Below the pieces are notes generated by a model. The model ran no database searches. It was not told the origin of the DNA and saw nothing but the letters and a program-made list of their open reading frames with translations. This document shows, piece after piece, positions 15,442 through 22,074 of a stretch of DNA of 22,628 bases. Numbering within the stretch: position 1 is the stretch's first letter; every line of letters starts with the position of its first letter. The position numbers were made by a program, and so were the translations under genes. Source of the DNA: CAZQLE01 sp964593905 (GTDB lineage: Bacteria > Chloroflexota > Anaerolineae > Anaerolineales > Anaerolineaceae). Location of the stretch: contig CAZQLE010000045.1 in NCBI GenBank assembly GCA_964593905.1, positions 1 to 22,628 on the forward strand, given 5' to 3'.

Positions 15442-16482
15442 ATGGAACCTGTTGAAATTAATGAGATGTTACCCTTCTTGCTGCGGCGAGAAAATGTGGC
15501 CCGTTATGAAGCGGACGGCGCGGTGGTGATTGGCGACCGGCGAAAATATCCATTTGAAAAAGCCTTTGTGCGCTGCACCGATGTGGAAGGGGTGGCCCGC
15601 GCAATTGAAGAAATGGTCACTCAGGGCGGCGGCCCTTCGAATGCGGCACTGTATGCGCTGGTTATGACCGCCCACCAGACCGCCGATTTGCCGGCCGGCA
15701 GACAGCTTGAAACCCTGCAAGCAGCGCGCAACCGGCTGGTTAAAACCCGGCCGACCAACACGGCCCTGGCCCGGCGGTTAGACAGGGCGATGCAGGTGGT
15801 GGAGCAGACCCTGGCGGCAGGCGAAAATGTGGAGCGTACGCTGCTGGCCTGGATTGAAGAAATGCGCGATACCAATTATAAAAACTATGCCGCCGGTGCA
15901 GAATATGGCGCAAGCCTGATTGAAGACGGCGATGGTATTTTGACCATGTGCTTTGCCGAAACGTCCTTTTTGCTGGCGCTGGCAATGGCAAAAAAGGCCG
16001 GCAAAAATATCCATGTATTCACCCCCGAAACCCGGCCCTATCTGCAGGGCGCGCGGTTGACCGCCCCCAGCGTGCATGAGCTTGGCATTCCGGTGCAAAT
16101 CATTGGCGATAACATGCCGGGCTATGTGCTTTCGCAGGGCAAGGTGCAAAAATATTTTACCGCGGCAGATCTGGTAACCCTGGACGGGCATGTGGTCAAC
16201 AAGGTGGGCACTTTTCAGAATGCCATTGCGGCTCATTATCATGGTGTGCCCTTCTTTGTCTTTTCCTGGGGACCCGACAAGCTTAAGCCAGACCGGGACT
16301 CGATTGAAATTGAAGAACGGGATCCGGCAGAGATGAAAGCCTGCCGCGGGGTGCCGACGACCGATGCCGCAATTGACGCATATTACCCGGCGTTTGATAT
16401 CACCCCGCCGCATCTGGTGGCCGGCATTATTACCCAGCACGGCATTCTCAGCCCGTATGATTTGAAGCGCTATTTCGGCTAA
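15442..16482 (+). CDS. mtnA: MtnA/eIF2B-alpha-like sugar-1-phosphate aldose-ketose isomerase
   Basis: Homologue of methylthioribose-1-phosphate isomerase, which converts the aldose 1-phosphate to the ketose (ribulose) 1-phosphate. Numbering from the earlier ATG at 15427 (351 residues), catalytic Cys175 is in ILTMCFAETS and Asp248 in FTAADLVTLDG. Family hallmarks ETRPYLQGARLTA (201-213), DNMPGYVLSQGKV (228-240), NKVGTF and IEERDP are all present. The usual VRGAPAI phosphate-loop motif is replaced by TQGGGPSNAALY (65-76), so the substrate may be a variant (5-deoxy or 5-methylthio ribose-1-phosphate, or ribose-1,5-bisphosphate-like). ATG 15442 is chosen because GGTGGAG lies six bases upstream, whereas ATG 15427 has no such site. 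It is followed by the nucleoside phosphorylase gene, which would supply its substrate. Confidence 0.85.
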   Translation: MEPVEINEMLPFLLRRENVARYEADGAVVIGDRRKYPFEKAFVRCTDVEGVARAIEEMVTQGGGPSNAALYALVMTAHQTADLPAGRQLETLQAARNRLVKTRPTNTALARRLDRAMQVVEQTLAAGENVERTLLAWIEEMRDTNYKNYAAGAEYGASLIEDGDGILTMCFAETSFLLALAMAKKAGKNIHVFTPETRPYLQGARLTAPSVHELGIPVQIIGDNMPGYVLSQGKVQKYFTAADLVTLDGHVVNKVGTFQNAIAAHYHGVPFFVFSWGPDKLKPDRDSIEIEERDPAEMKACRGVPTTDAAIDAYYPAFDITPPHLVAGIITQHGILSPYDLKRYFG

Positions 16483-16505
16483 TGGGTCTTTTTTAGGAGT
16501 GTGGG

Positions 16506-17282
16506 ATGGAATCGGCAATCATCGCTGGAACCGGAATATATGAAATTCCGGGGTTTGAATTTGAACAACGGGTGGTGGAAACCGTTTATGGGCCGGCGCT
16601 CGTTAATATTGGCCGCAAAGATGGGTTCGAGCTGGTTTTTCTTGCCCGCCACGGGTTGGATCATACCACCCCGCCGCACCGCATTAATTATCGCGCCAAC
16701 CTTAAAGCGCTCAAAATGCTGGGCGTCAAACGAATTTTAGCCACCAACGCGGTGGGTTCGATCAGCCGTGAGATTCCGCCGATGGGGCTGGCCTTGCTGA
16801 CCGATTTTTTGGATTTTACAACCGGCCGGTCGTTTTCATTTTATGACGGCGGTAAAACCGGATTGGTGCATACCAATATGGATGTGCCCTACTGCCCGGC
16901 GCTGCGCCAGAAGGTGCTTGATCTGGCGCCTGAATTTCAATTGCAAATTCAGCCCCGGGCGGTGTATGTTGCCACCAACGGCCCCCGGTTTGAAACCCCG
17001 GCCGAGATTCGCATGTATGCCAAACTGGGCGGGGATGTGGTGGGAATGACCGGAATGCCCGAGGTTGCCCTGGCCCGTGAATTGAATATGCATTATGCGG
17101 CGCTGGCTTATTCCATTAACTGGGCGGCCGGGTTGGAAGAAACGATGGAATTTGTCAGCGCGAAGATGGCCGATATCCGTATGCGCATGGCAACTCTGCT
17201 TGTCCGGACGCTGCAAGAGCTGGAGACGCTCGATTGCAGTTGTGAAAATGCTTTGATGGTAATGCATCCCCCGGAAGATTAG
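16506..17282 (+). CDS. Nucleoside phosphorylase, MTAP/PNP family, probably 6-oxopurine (methylthioinosine) type
   Basis: Trimeric-type phosphorylase of 258 residues that splits a nucleoside with phosphate to a base plus a ribose-1-phosphate. Motifs are GTG (8-10), ARHGLDHTTPPHRINYRANL (47-66), ATNGPRFETPAEIRMY (156-171) and VGMTGMPEVALARE (179-192). The base-contact segment reads SINWAAG (203-209): Asn205 and Ala207 sit where human MTAP has two Asp that bind adenine, and an Asn here suits a 6-oxopurine such as hypoxanthine. The VGMTGMPE motif resembles Pseudomonas methylthioinosine phosphorylase as I recall it. Paired with the downstream deaminase this suggests use of methylthioinosine rather than MTA. 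ATG follows TTTAGGAG. Family sure, base specificity inferred. Confidence 0.86.
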   Translation: MESAIIAGTGIYEIPGFEFEQRVVETVYGPALVNIGRKDGFELVFLARHGLDHTTPPHRINYRANLKALKMLGVKRILATNAVGSISREIPPMGLALLTDFLDFTTGRSFSFYDGGKTGLVHTNMDVPYCPALRQKVLDLAPEFQLQIQPRAVYVATNGPRFETPAEIRMYAKLGGDVVGMTGMPEVALARELNMHYAALAYSINWAAGLEETMEFVSAKMADIRMRMATLLVRTLQELETLDCSCENALMVMHPPED

Positions 17283-17407
17283 TTTTCGATCAATTTTCTT
17301 TGCGATTTTGTTTTGAGGAGGTGGATATCGAACCAGTTAAAAATGGATCTGCAAATTTGTCTGTGCATTGTTAATTCCATTATTTTTTTCTAAAAAGGAG
17401 ATAGACA

Positions 17408-18241
17408 ATGAAAGAAGTTATTAGCATGTGGAAGAACACCCGGATGATCATCCTGGTGGCCCTTTCTGCGGCAATTTACGCAGCATTTTTGATCGTATTC
17501 AAAGGTGGCATCCCCATCGTCCCCGGTATCACCGAAGTGCGCCCTGCCAATGTGTTTCCTCCTGTGTTCAGCCTCCTCTTTGGGCCTGCGGGCGCCTGGG
17601 GCTCGGCCATTGGCAACCTGATTGGTGACCTGTTTGGCGGCACACTGGGAATTGGTTCCCTGTTCGGGTTCTTTGGTAATTTCTTCCTGGGCTATATTCC
17701 CTACAAAATGTGGGGCGCCACATTTGGCCTGGTGAGCAAGGGCGATATGTCTCAGACGACCAATTCGGGCAAGAAACTGGCTGCGTTTGAAATTGTTGCG
17801 CTGACTGCTTCGGCTGCCTGCGGTATCATCATTGCCTGGTATCTGGATCTGGCCAGCATCGTTCCCTTTGCTTTCTTGTCCATCACCATCACTGTCAACA
17901 ACTTCGCGGCTGCCTGTATCCTGGGCCCCATCCTGTTGGCGCTGCTCTATCCCCGTGTGAAGCGCTGGGGGCTGATCTGGACCGATATCATGAAACCCGA
18001 AGATGTTTCGGCCGGCGCTGCAAAGAGCCTGGGCTCGATCTTGATGATCGTGGGTTCGCTGGGCGGTTTGATCGTGGGCATGCTGGTCGCTTCCGGTCTT
18101 GCCGGGCAGACGATCTATGGTTTCACCGGCGAACAGGGCCAGGCTGCGGTCTGGCTGTCGGTGCTGCCCTTCCTGGCGTTGATTGTGGTCGCCAGCTTCA
18201 TGCTCTCTGGTCGTGAACAGTTTGTTGAGGAAGAAGAGTAA
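17408..18241 (+). CDS. ECF transporter substrate-binding (S) component
   Basis: Integral membrane protein of 277 residues with six or so hydrophobic helices. The N-terminal half carries the S-component-like stretch VRPANVFPPVFSLLFGPAG followed by GNLIGDLF and FFGNFFLGYIPYKMWG, typical of QueT-like and related S proteins. It is the specificity unit that captures the solute for the EcfA-EcfT module. ATG 17408 follows AAAAGGAGA. The 125-base gap before it has no terminator. Placement between MTA-handling enzymes suggests that the solute is a (methylthio)nucleoside, methylthioribose or another methionine-related precursor. That is inference: S-components cannot be assigned substrates from sequence like this. 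The gene is followed by an intraoperonic terminator. Confidence 0.8.
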   Translation: MKEVISMWKNTRMIILVALSAAIYAAFLIVFKGGIPIVPGITEVRPANVFPPVFSLLFGPAGAWGSAIGNLIGDLFGGTLGIGSLFGFFGNFFLGYIPYKMWGATFGLVSKGDMSQTTNSGKKLAAFEIVALTASAACGIIIAWYLDLASIVPFAFLSITITVNNFAAACILGPILLALLYPRVKRWGLIWTDIMKPEDVSAGAAKSLGSILMIVGSLGGLIVGMLVASGLAGQTIYGFTGEQGQAAVWLSVLPFLALIVVASFMLSGREQFVEEEE

Positions 18242-18258
18242 TACCGAAATTGGTTGAT

Positions 18259-18294
18259 AAAGGTGGGTAGCCTTAGGGCTACTCACCTTTTCTT
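18259..18294 (+). terminator. Intraoperonic terminator after the S-component gene
   Basis: Stem arms 18259-18272 (AAAGGTGGGTAGCC) and 18277-18290 pair over 14 positions with one G-T pair and a four-base loop, then TTTTCTT (from 18290) follows. It starts 18 bases after the S-component stop. It would reduce read-through into the deaminase gene, and it overlaps an alternative SD-masking hairpin. Confidence 0.75.
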
Positions 18295-18307
18295 GCAGAA
18301 AGGTGAG
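18282..18307 (+). promoter_or_regulatory. Alternative hairpin masking the deaminase ribosome-binding site
   Basis: CTCACCTTT at 18282-18290, the 3' arm of the terminator, is also perfectly complementary to AAAGGTGAG at 18299-18307, the Shine-Dalgarno region of the deaminase gene (ATG 18309), with an eight-base loop. The terminator stem and this stem share one arm and cannot form together. The geometry resembles an attenuator or translation switch. Function is inferred. Confidence 0.45.
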
Positions 18308-18308
18308 A

Positions 18309-19631
18309 ATGGGTATTCAGCCTCTTGCTGTAGATTTTCTTCTGACAGGCGGCACAATCATCACCATGGATGCAGAGCAGCGCATCCTCCACAATGGCGT
18401 TGTGGTGGTAAAGAATGGGCAGATTGAATGGATCGGCGCCCGGGATGAGTTGGGCGACCGGTTTGATGCCGCACAGACTTTGGATTTGAGTGGAAAAGTG
18501 CTTATTCCGGGCTTGATCAACGCCCACGGACACTGGGCGATGACCCTGTTTCGTGGCCTGGTGGATGATCGTCCGTTGGAATCCTGGTTGCAGACAATAT
18601 GGAAAGTGGAAGCAGCGTTTGTAAACGCGGCTAATGTCACGGTGGGTTCGGAACTGGCAATGGTTGAAATGATCCGTTGCGGAACCACCTGCGCTGCCGA
18701 CATGTACTGGCAATATGAAGAGACTTTTGAATCAATCCGCCGCGCCGGTTTTCGGCTGGTGAACGGCCCAATTTTCGCAGAAATTCCGGGTTTTGAAAAT
18801 CGCGAGAATGTCAGTTATGATTCGGCTCTGGAGCTTTTGGATCGCTATCAGAATGATCCGCTGATCCATTTGCGCATTCAGGCCCATTCCACGTATACGA
18901 CGAATTTACGCATTCTTGAAGATATTGCGCGCATTGCTGAAGACCGCCATCTGGGTTTTATCACCCATGCTTCCGAATCGAAGGGTGAGCTTGAAATTGT
19001 GAAGCAAAAATATGGCAAAAGTCCCATCGAGGTTTTAGACTCGGTTGGGTTGTTGGGTAAAGACACCCTGTTGGCGCACTGCGTTCATCTTTCTGACCGA
19101 GAAATTGAGCGCCTGGCCTCAACCGGAACTTCAATTGTTCACTGCCCGTCATCCAATCTGAAACTTTCTTCTGGAATTGCCAGAATAGCCGATTTGCTGC
19201 ACGCCGGTGTCAACGTTGCCATTGGCACTGATGGCCCGGCCAGCAATAATGACCTGGATCTATTCCACGAAGCGCAACTGGCAGCCCTGGTTCAAAAAGG
19301 AATTACCGGTGACCCGACTGTTTTGCCGGCTGAAAAGGTGTTTGCCATGTTGACCATTGACGGCGCCCGCGCTGTGGGTCTGGCAGACCGGATTGGCTCA
19401 ATTGAAGTGGGCAAACTGGCCGACCTGGCCGTGTTGGATTTTGATGCGGTGAATTTGACCCCCTGCTATGATCTCTATTCGCACCTGGTTTATGCGGCTT
19501 CGGCGGCGGATGTGTGTCATGTCATGGTTAATGGCCGGCTGGTGATGCAGAACCGTGAAATGCTGACGCTGGATGAAGAGCGAATAAAATCTCAAATACG
19601 CAGTGTTGCACAACAGATCCGTCTGATCTGA
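18309..19631 (+). CDS. mtaD: MTA/SAH deaminase-type amidohydrolase
   Basis: Metal-dependent amidohydrolase of 440 residues, close to Tm0936-type 5'-methylthioadenosine/S-adenosylhomocysteine deaminase, which turns adenosine derivatives into inosine derivatives and ammonia. Expected metal and catalytic residues are visible: His73 and His75 in NAHGHW, His193 in AHSTYT, His220 and Glu223 in ITHASE, His257 in LLAHCVH, Asp308 in AIGTDGPASNND. Length is normal and the C-terminal composite sandwich (GKLADLAVLD onward) is complete. ATG 18309 follows AAAGGTGAG; an in-frame GTG at 18303 lies inside that site and is less likely. With the 6-oxopurine-type phosphorylase upstream it gives a consistent two-step route from MTA to methylthioribose-1-phosphate plus hypoxanthine. 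Confidence 0.88.
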   Translation: MGIQPLAVDFLLTGGTIITMDAEQRILHNGVVVVKNGQIEWIGARDELGDRFDAAQTLDLSGKVLIPGLINAHGHWAMTLFRGLVDDRPLESWLQTIWKVEAAFVNAANVTVGSELAMVEMIRCGTTCAADMYWQYEETFESIRRAGFRLVNGPIFAEIPGFENRENVSYDSALELLDRYQNDPLIHLRIQAHSTYTTNLRILEDIARIAEDRHLGFITHASESKGELEIVKQKYGKSPIEVLDSVGLLGKDTLLAHCVHLSDREIERLASTGTSIVHCPSSNLKLSSGIARIADLLHAGVNVAIGTDGPASNNDLDLFHEAQLAALVQKGITGDPTVLPAEKVFAMLTIDGARAVGLADRIGSIEVGKLADLAVLDFDAVNLTPCYDLYSHLVYAASAADVCHVMVNGRLVMQNREMLTLDEERIKSQIRSVAQQIRLI

Positions 19632-19748
19632 GCATGCACCCGAAAAAAATAGGACCGGACTTCTGGTCTGGTGTAACGCAGCAACATTTAAAGCAATTTT
19701 CGAATCGGCGCCAAAAATACAACCATAATCAACCTGGAGGAAAAATCG

Positions 19749-20990
19749 ATGACGAAGATCTCTCCCAAGCACGGCCTGGGCACACTGGTCAACCATGTCG
19801 GCGAAGGCAATAACCCGAACGGCTCGCATATCACGCCCATTTATCAAACATCCACCTTCTGTTTTCCAGATGCTGAAACAGGCGGGAGAATTTTTGCCGG
19901 TGAAGAGTCTGGCTATTTTTATACCCGCGGCGGCAACCCGAACGCGACTCAGTTGGCACAGAAAATAGCCGTTTTGGAAGGGATCGATTTGCTGCGCGCG
20001 AATGCCGAAAAAGCGGTTGAAGAAGTGGTTGCCGGGCGGGTGTTTACCTCGGGTATGGCGGCGATTACAACCGCAATTCTGGGCCGGGCCCACGCCGGTG
20101 ACACCATCATTGCCCAGCGCTGTTTGTATGGGAACACCTTTGGCTTCTTATATGACCTGGCGGCTGAAATGGGCATCAAAACGGTCTGGATGGATGATGT
20201 GCGCCCGCAGGCCTGGGAAGCCGCGTTTGACGCCAACCCGAAAGCAACCCTGGCGTATATTGAAACCCCTGCAAACCCCACCCTGGATATTGTCGATCTG
20301 CAAGCGGTGGCTGCGATTGCGCATGCCCATAATGCCTGGGTGATTGTGGATAATACTTTTGCCACTCCATATCACCAGCGGCCGCTTACGCTGGGGTGTG
20401 ATGCGGTTGTTCACTCCACCACCAAATATTTATGCGGTCATGGGGTTGTAATCGGCGGTGCGCTGGTCAGCCATCACCTCGATTACATGGACCCGCGTGG
20501 AAAAGGAATGGGCCGCTGGTTGAAAATGGGCGGCTCGCCCAGCCCCTTCGATTGCTGGTTGGTCAACCTGGGGTTGAAGACTTTCCACCTGCGGATGAAG
20601 GCCCACAACGAAAATATCATCCCGGTGGTCGATTACATCAAGAACCACCCCAAAATTGAACGGGTATATTACCCCGGGTTGGAAGATCACCCCGGCTATG
20701 AAGTGGCCGCCCGGCAGATGCAAAATGGGTTTGGCGGAATGGTTTCGTTTGAGTTGAAAGGCGGTTTGCAGGCCGGGGTTGAACTGATGAACCGGTTGGA
20801 GCTGATCAGCCGCGCTGTCAGCCTGGGGATTGTGGATACGCTGATCGAGCACCCGGCCAGCATGACGCACGGCAAGGTCCCGCGGGAAGAGCGTTTGCAG
20901 GCCGGCATCACCGATGGCCTGGTGCGGCTCTCGGTGGGGGTGGAAGATGTGAAAGACCTGATTGCTGATCTGGATCAGGCACTGGCCTGA
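19749..20990 (+). CDS. PLP-dependent Cys/Met metabolism enzyme, methionine gamma-lyase-like
   Basis: Gamma-family PLP enzyme of 413 residues. PLP-binding residues are visible: YTRGGNPN (58-65), SGMAAI (101-106), Asp201 in VIVDNTFATPY and the Schiff-base Lys226 in VHSTTKYLCGHG. The C-terminal RAVSLGIVDTLIEHPASMTH matches methionine gamma-lyase best among relatives I know. Yet the Cys that marks classical gamma-lyases (LYGCTF) is Asn129 here (LYGNTF), and residues about 80-97 form an extra helical insert after LEGID. It may release methanethiol from methionine, or work as O-acylhomoserine sulfhydrylase that captures methanethiol or sulfide; sequence alone does not decide. A strong GGAGG precedes ATG 19749. 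The 117-base gap before it has no strong terminator. Confidence 0.82.
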   Translation: MTKISPKHGLGTLVNHVGEGNNPNGSHITPIYQTSTFCFPDAETGGRIFAGEESGYFYTRGGNPNATQLAQKIAVLEGIDLLRANAEKAVEEVVAGRVFTSGMAAITTAILGRAHAGDTIIAQRCLYGNTFGFLYDLAAEMGIKTVWMDDVRPQAWEAAFDANPKATLAYIETPANPTLDIVDLQAVAAIAHAHNAWVIVDNTFATPYHQRPLTLGCDAVVHSTTKYLCGHGVVIGGALVSHHLDYMDPRGKGMGRWLKMGGSPSPFDCWLVNLGLKTFHLRMKAHNENIIPVVDYIKNHPKIERVYYPGLEDHPGYEVAARQMQNGFGGMVSFELKGGLQAGVELMNRLELISRAVSLGIVDTLIEHPASMTHGKVPREERLQAGITDGLVRLSVGVEDVKDLIADLDQALA

Positions 20991-21014
20991 GAATAAAGTT
21001 GGAGGAGCGCAGCC

Positions 21015-21950
21015 ATGAAAACAAGAATTTTTTATCTGGCTGTGGCGCTCATGCTGCTGATGGGCGGATGCCGCCCGTCTGAAATAGCCATTCAGCCAAA
21101 GGCGCTCATCGATTCACCCCGCATTCTGGTGATGAGCGCCTTTGGCCCAGAAACTGAGGCCCTGTTAAAGCGGGCCGAAGAAAAAACGCCTTTTAATGCC
21201 GCGAACCACCACTTTACAACTGCACGGTTGGGGGGCAAAAAAGTGGTGATTGTTGAAAGCGGGGTCAGCATGGTGAATGCGGCCATCACAACCCAGACGG
21301 CAGTCGATCATTTTAATATCACGGCGATCATCTTTTCCGGTATTGCCGGAGGGGTGAACCCGGAATTGAATATTGGGGATGTGGTTATCCCGGCTGAGTG
21401 GGGTCAGCATATGGAAAGCGTGCTGGCCCGCCAACAGGGAAAGGACTGGGAGCCCGGTCTGTTTAAAGCGGATTATGGAAATTTTGGGATGATCTTCCCA
21501 CAACCGGTGACCGTGCCGCGACCCGGCTCTGAAGGTGGGGCGTATGATTCTGTCTTCTGGTTTAAAGCAGACCCGGATATGCTGCGAACCGCAGAGACAA
21601 TCTCTGCCGGTGTGCGGCTTGAAAAATGCTGGCTGGTGGTGAACTGTCTGCCGCACGAGCCGAGAATTGTGACCGGCGGGCGCGGATTAAGCGGCCCGGC
21701 CTTTGTGGATAACGCAGATTACCGCACCTGGCTGTATGCCAACTTTCAGGCAGATGCGGTGGATATGGAAACAGCGGCGGTTGCCCAGGCAGCCTATGTA
21801 AATCAAGTGCCTTTTCTTGGTTTTCGGTCTCTGTCTGATCTGGCGGGCGGGTCGGCTGGGAAAAACGAGCTGCTGGTTTTTGGAAATCTGGCTGCTGAAA
21901 ACGCCGCCAGGGTGGTGGAGGAATTTCTGCTTGTCTGGAAGGGTCCGTAA
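21015..21950 (+). CDS. Lipoprotein MTA/SAH nucleosidase-like enzyme (phosphorylase superfamily)
   Basis: Protein of 311 residues with a lipoprotein signal (positively charged start, hydrophobic core, LLMGGC lipobox with Cys19), so the enzyme is probably anchored on the outer face of the membrane. The mature part fits the MTA/SAH nucleosidase family: FGPETE (Glu46, equivalent to Glu12 of the E. coli enzyme), SGIAGGVNPELNIGDVVIP, VDMETAAVA (Met251, Glu252) and FRSLSDLAGG with the catalytic Asp275. All three expected catalytic positions are present. A nucleosidase would release adenine and methylthioribose (or S-ribosylhomocysteine) outside the cell. Compared with the cytosolic enzyme there is an insert of about 40 residues near 133-180. 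It is last in the operon, with GGAGGAG before ATG 21015. Confidence 0.85.
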   Translation: MKTRIFYLAVALMLLMGGCRPSEIAIQPKALIDSPRILVMSAFGPETEALLKRAEEKTPFNAANHHFTTARLGGKKVVIVESGVSMVNAAITTQTAVDHFNITAIIFSGIAGGVNPELNIGDVVIPAEWGQHMESVLARQQGKDWEPGLFKADYGNFGMIFPQPVTVPRPGSEGGAYDSVFWFKADPDMLRTAETISAGVRLEKCWLVVNCLPHEPRIVTGGRGLSGPAFVDNADYRTWLYANFQADAVDMETAAVAQAAYVNQVPFLGFRSLSDLAGGSAGKNELLVFGNLAAENAARVVEEFLLVWKGP

Positions 21951-22000
21951 ATCAGACCATGATTAAGCGGTTGCGGAAAAATTCTTCCCATACCGAGATG

Positions 22001-22052
22001 AACAACCGGTTTGTGGCGATATTCAATTATCGCTCACAAACCGGTTGTTTTT
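22001..22052 (+). terminator. Strong terminator at the end of the MTA/ECF operon
   Basis: Arms 22001-22015 (AACAACCGGTTTGTG) and 22035-22049 pair perfectly. Inside them GCGATA (22016-22021) pairs with TATCGC (22028-22033), with one bulged T at 22034 and a six-base loop, giving 21 pairs in all. The distal arm runs into TTTTT and AA. The outer arm contains the palindrome AACCGGTT. It lies 50 bases after the nucleosidase stop and faces a convergent gene. Confidence 0.9.
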
Positions 22053-22074
22053 AATCACACGCTCAGGGCCATGA

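Noticed and set aside
16506..17282. Classical adenine-type MTA phosphorylase (MtnP)
   Set aside because: The base-pocket segment SINWAAG lacks the two Asp that bind adenine, and a deaminase is in the same operon, so a 6-oxopurine enzyme is favoured. Not fully excluded.
17343..17393. Possible 16-residue leader peptide ahead of the S-component gene
   Set aside because: The nearest Shine-Dalgarno-like GAGGAGG lies about 20 bases upstream, too far, and there is no terminator structure to be controlled by it.
17283..17407. Riboswitch (SAM or purine type) ahead of the S-component gene
   Set aside because: I saw no recognisable conserved core or paired helices of a known class in this 125-base gap.
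19632..19748. SAM-type riboswitch or terminator ahead of the gamma-lyase-like gene
   Set aside because: A weak hairpin (ACCGGAC/GTCTGGT) is present without T-run, and no riboswitch core is visible.
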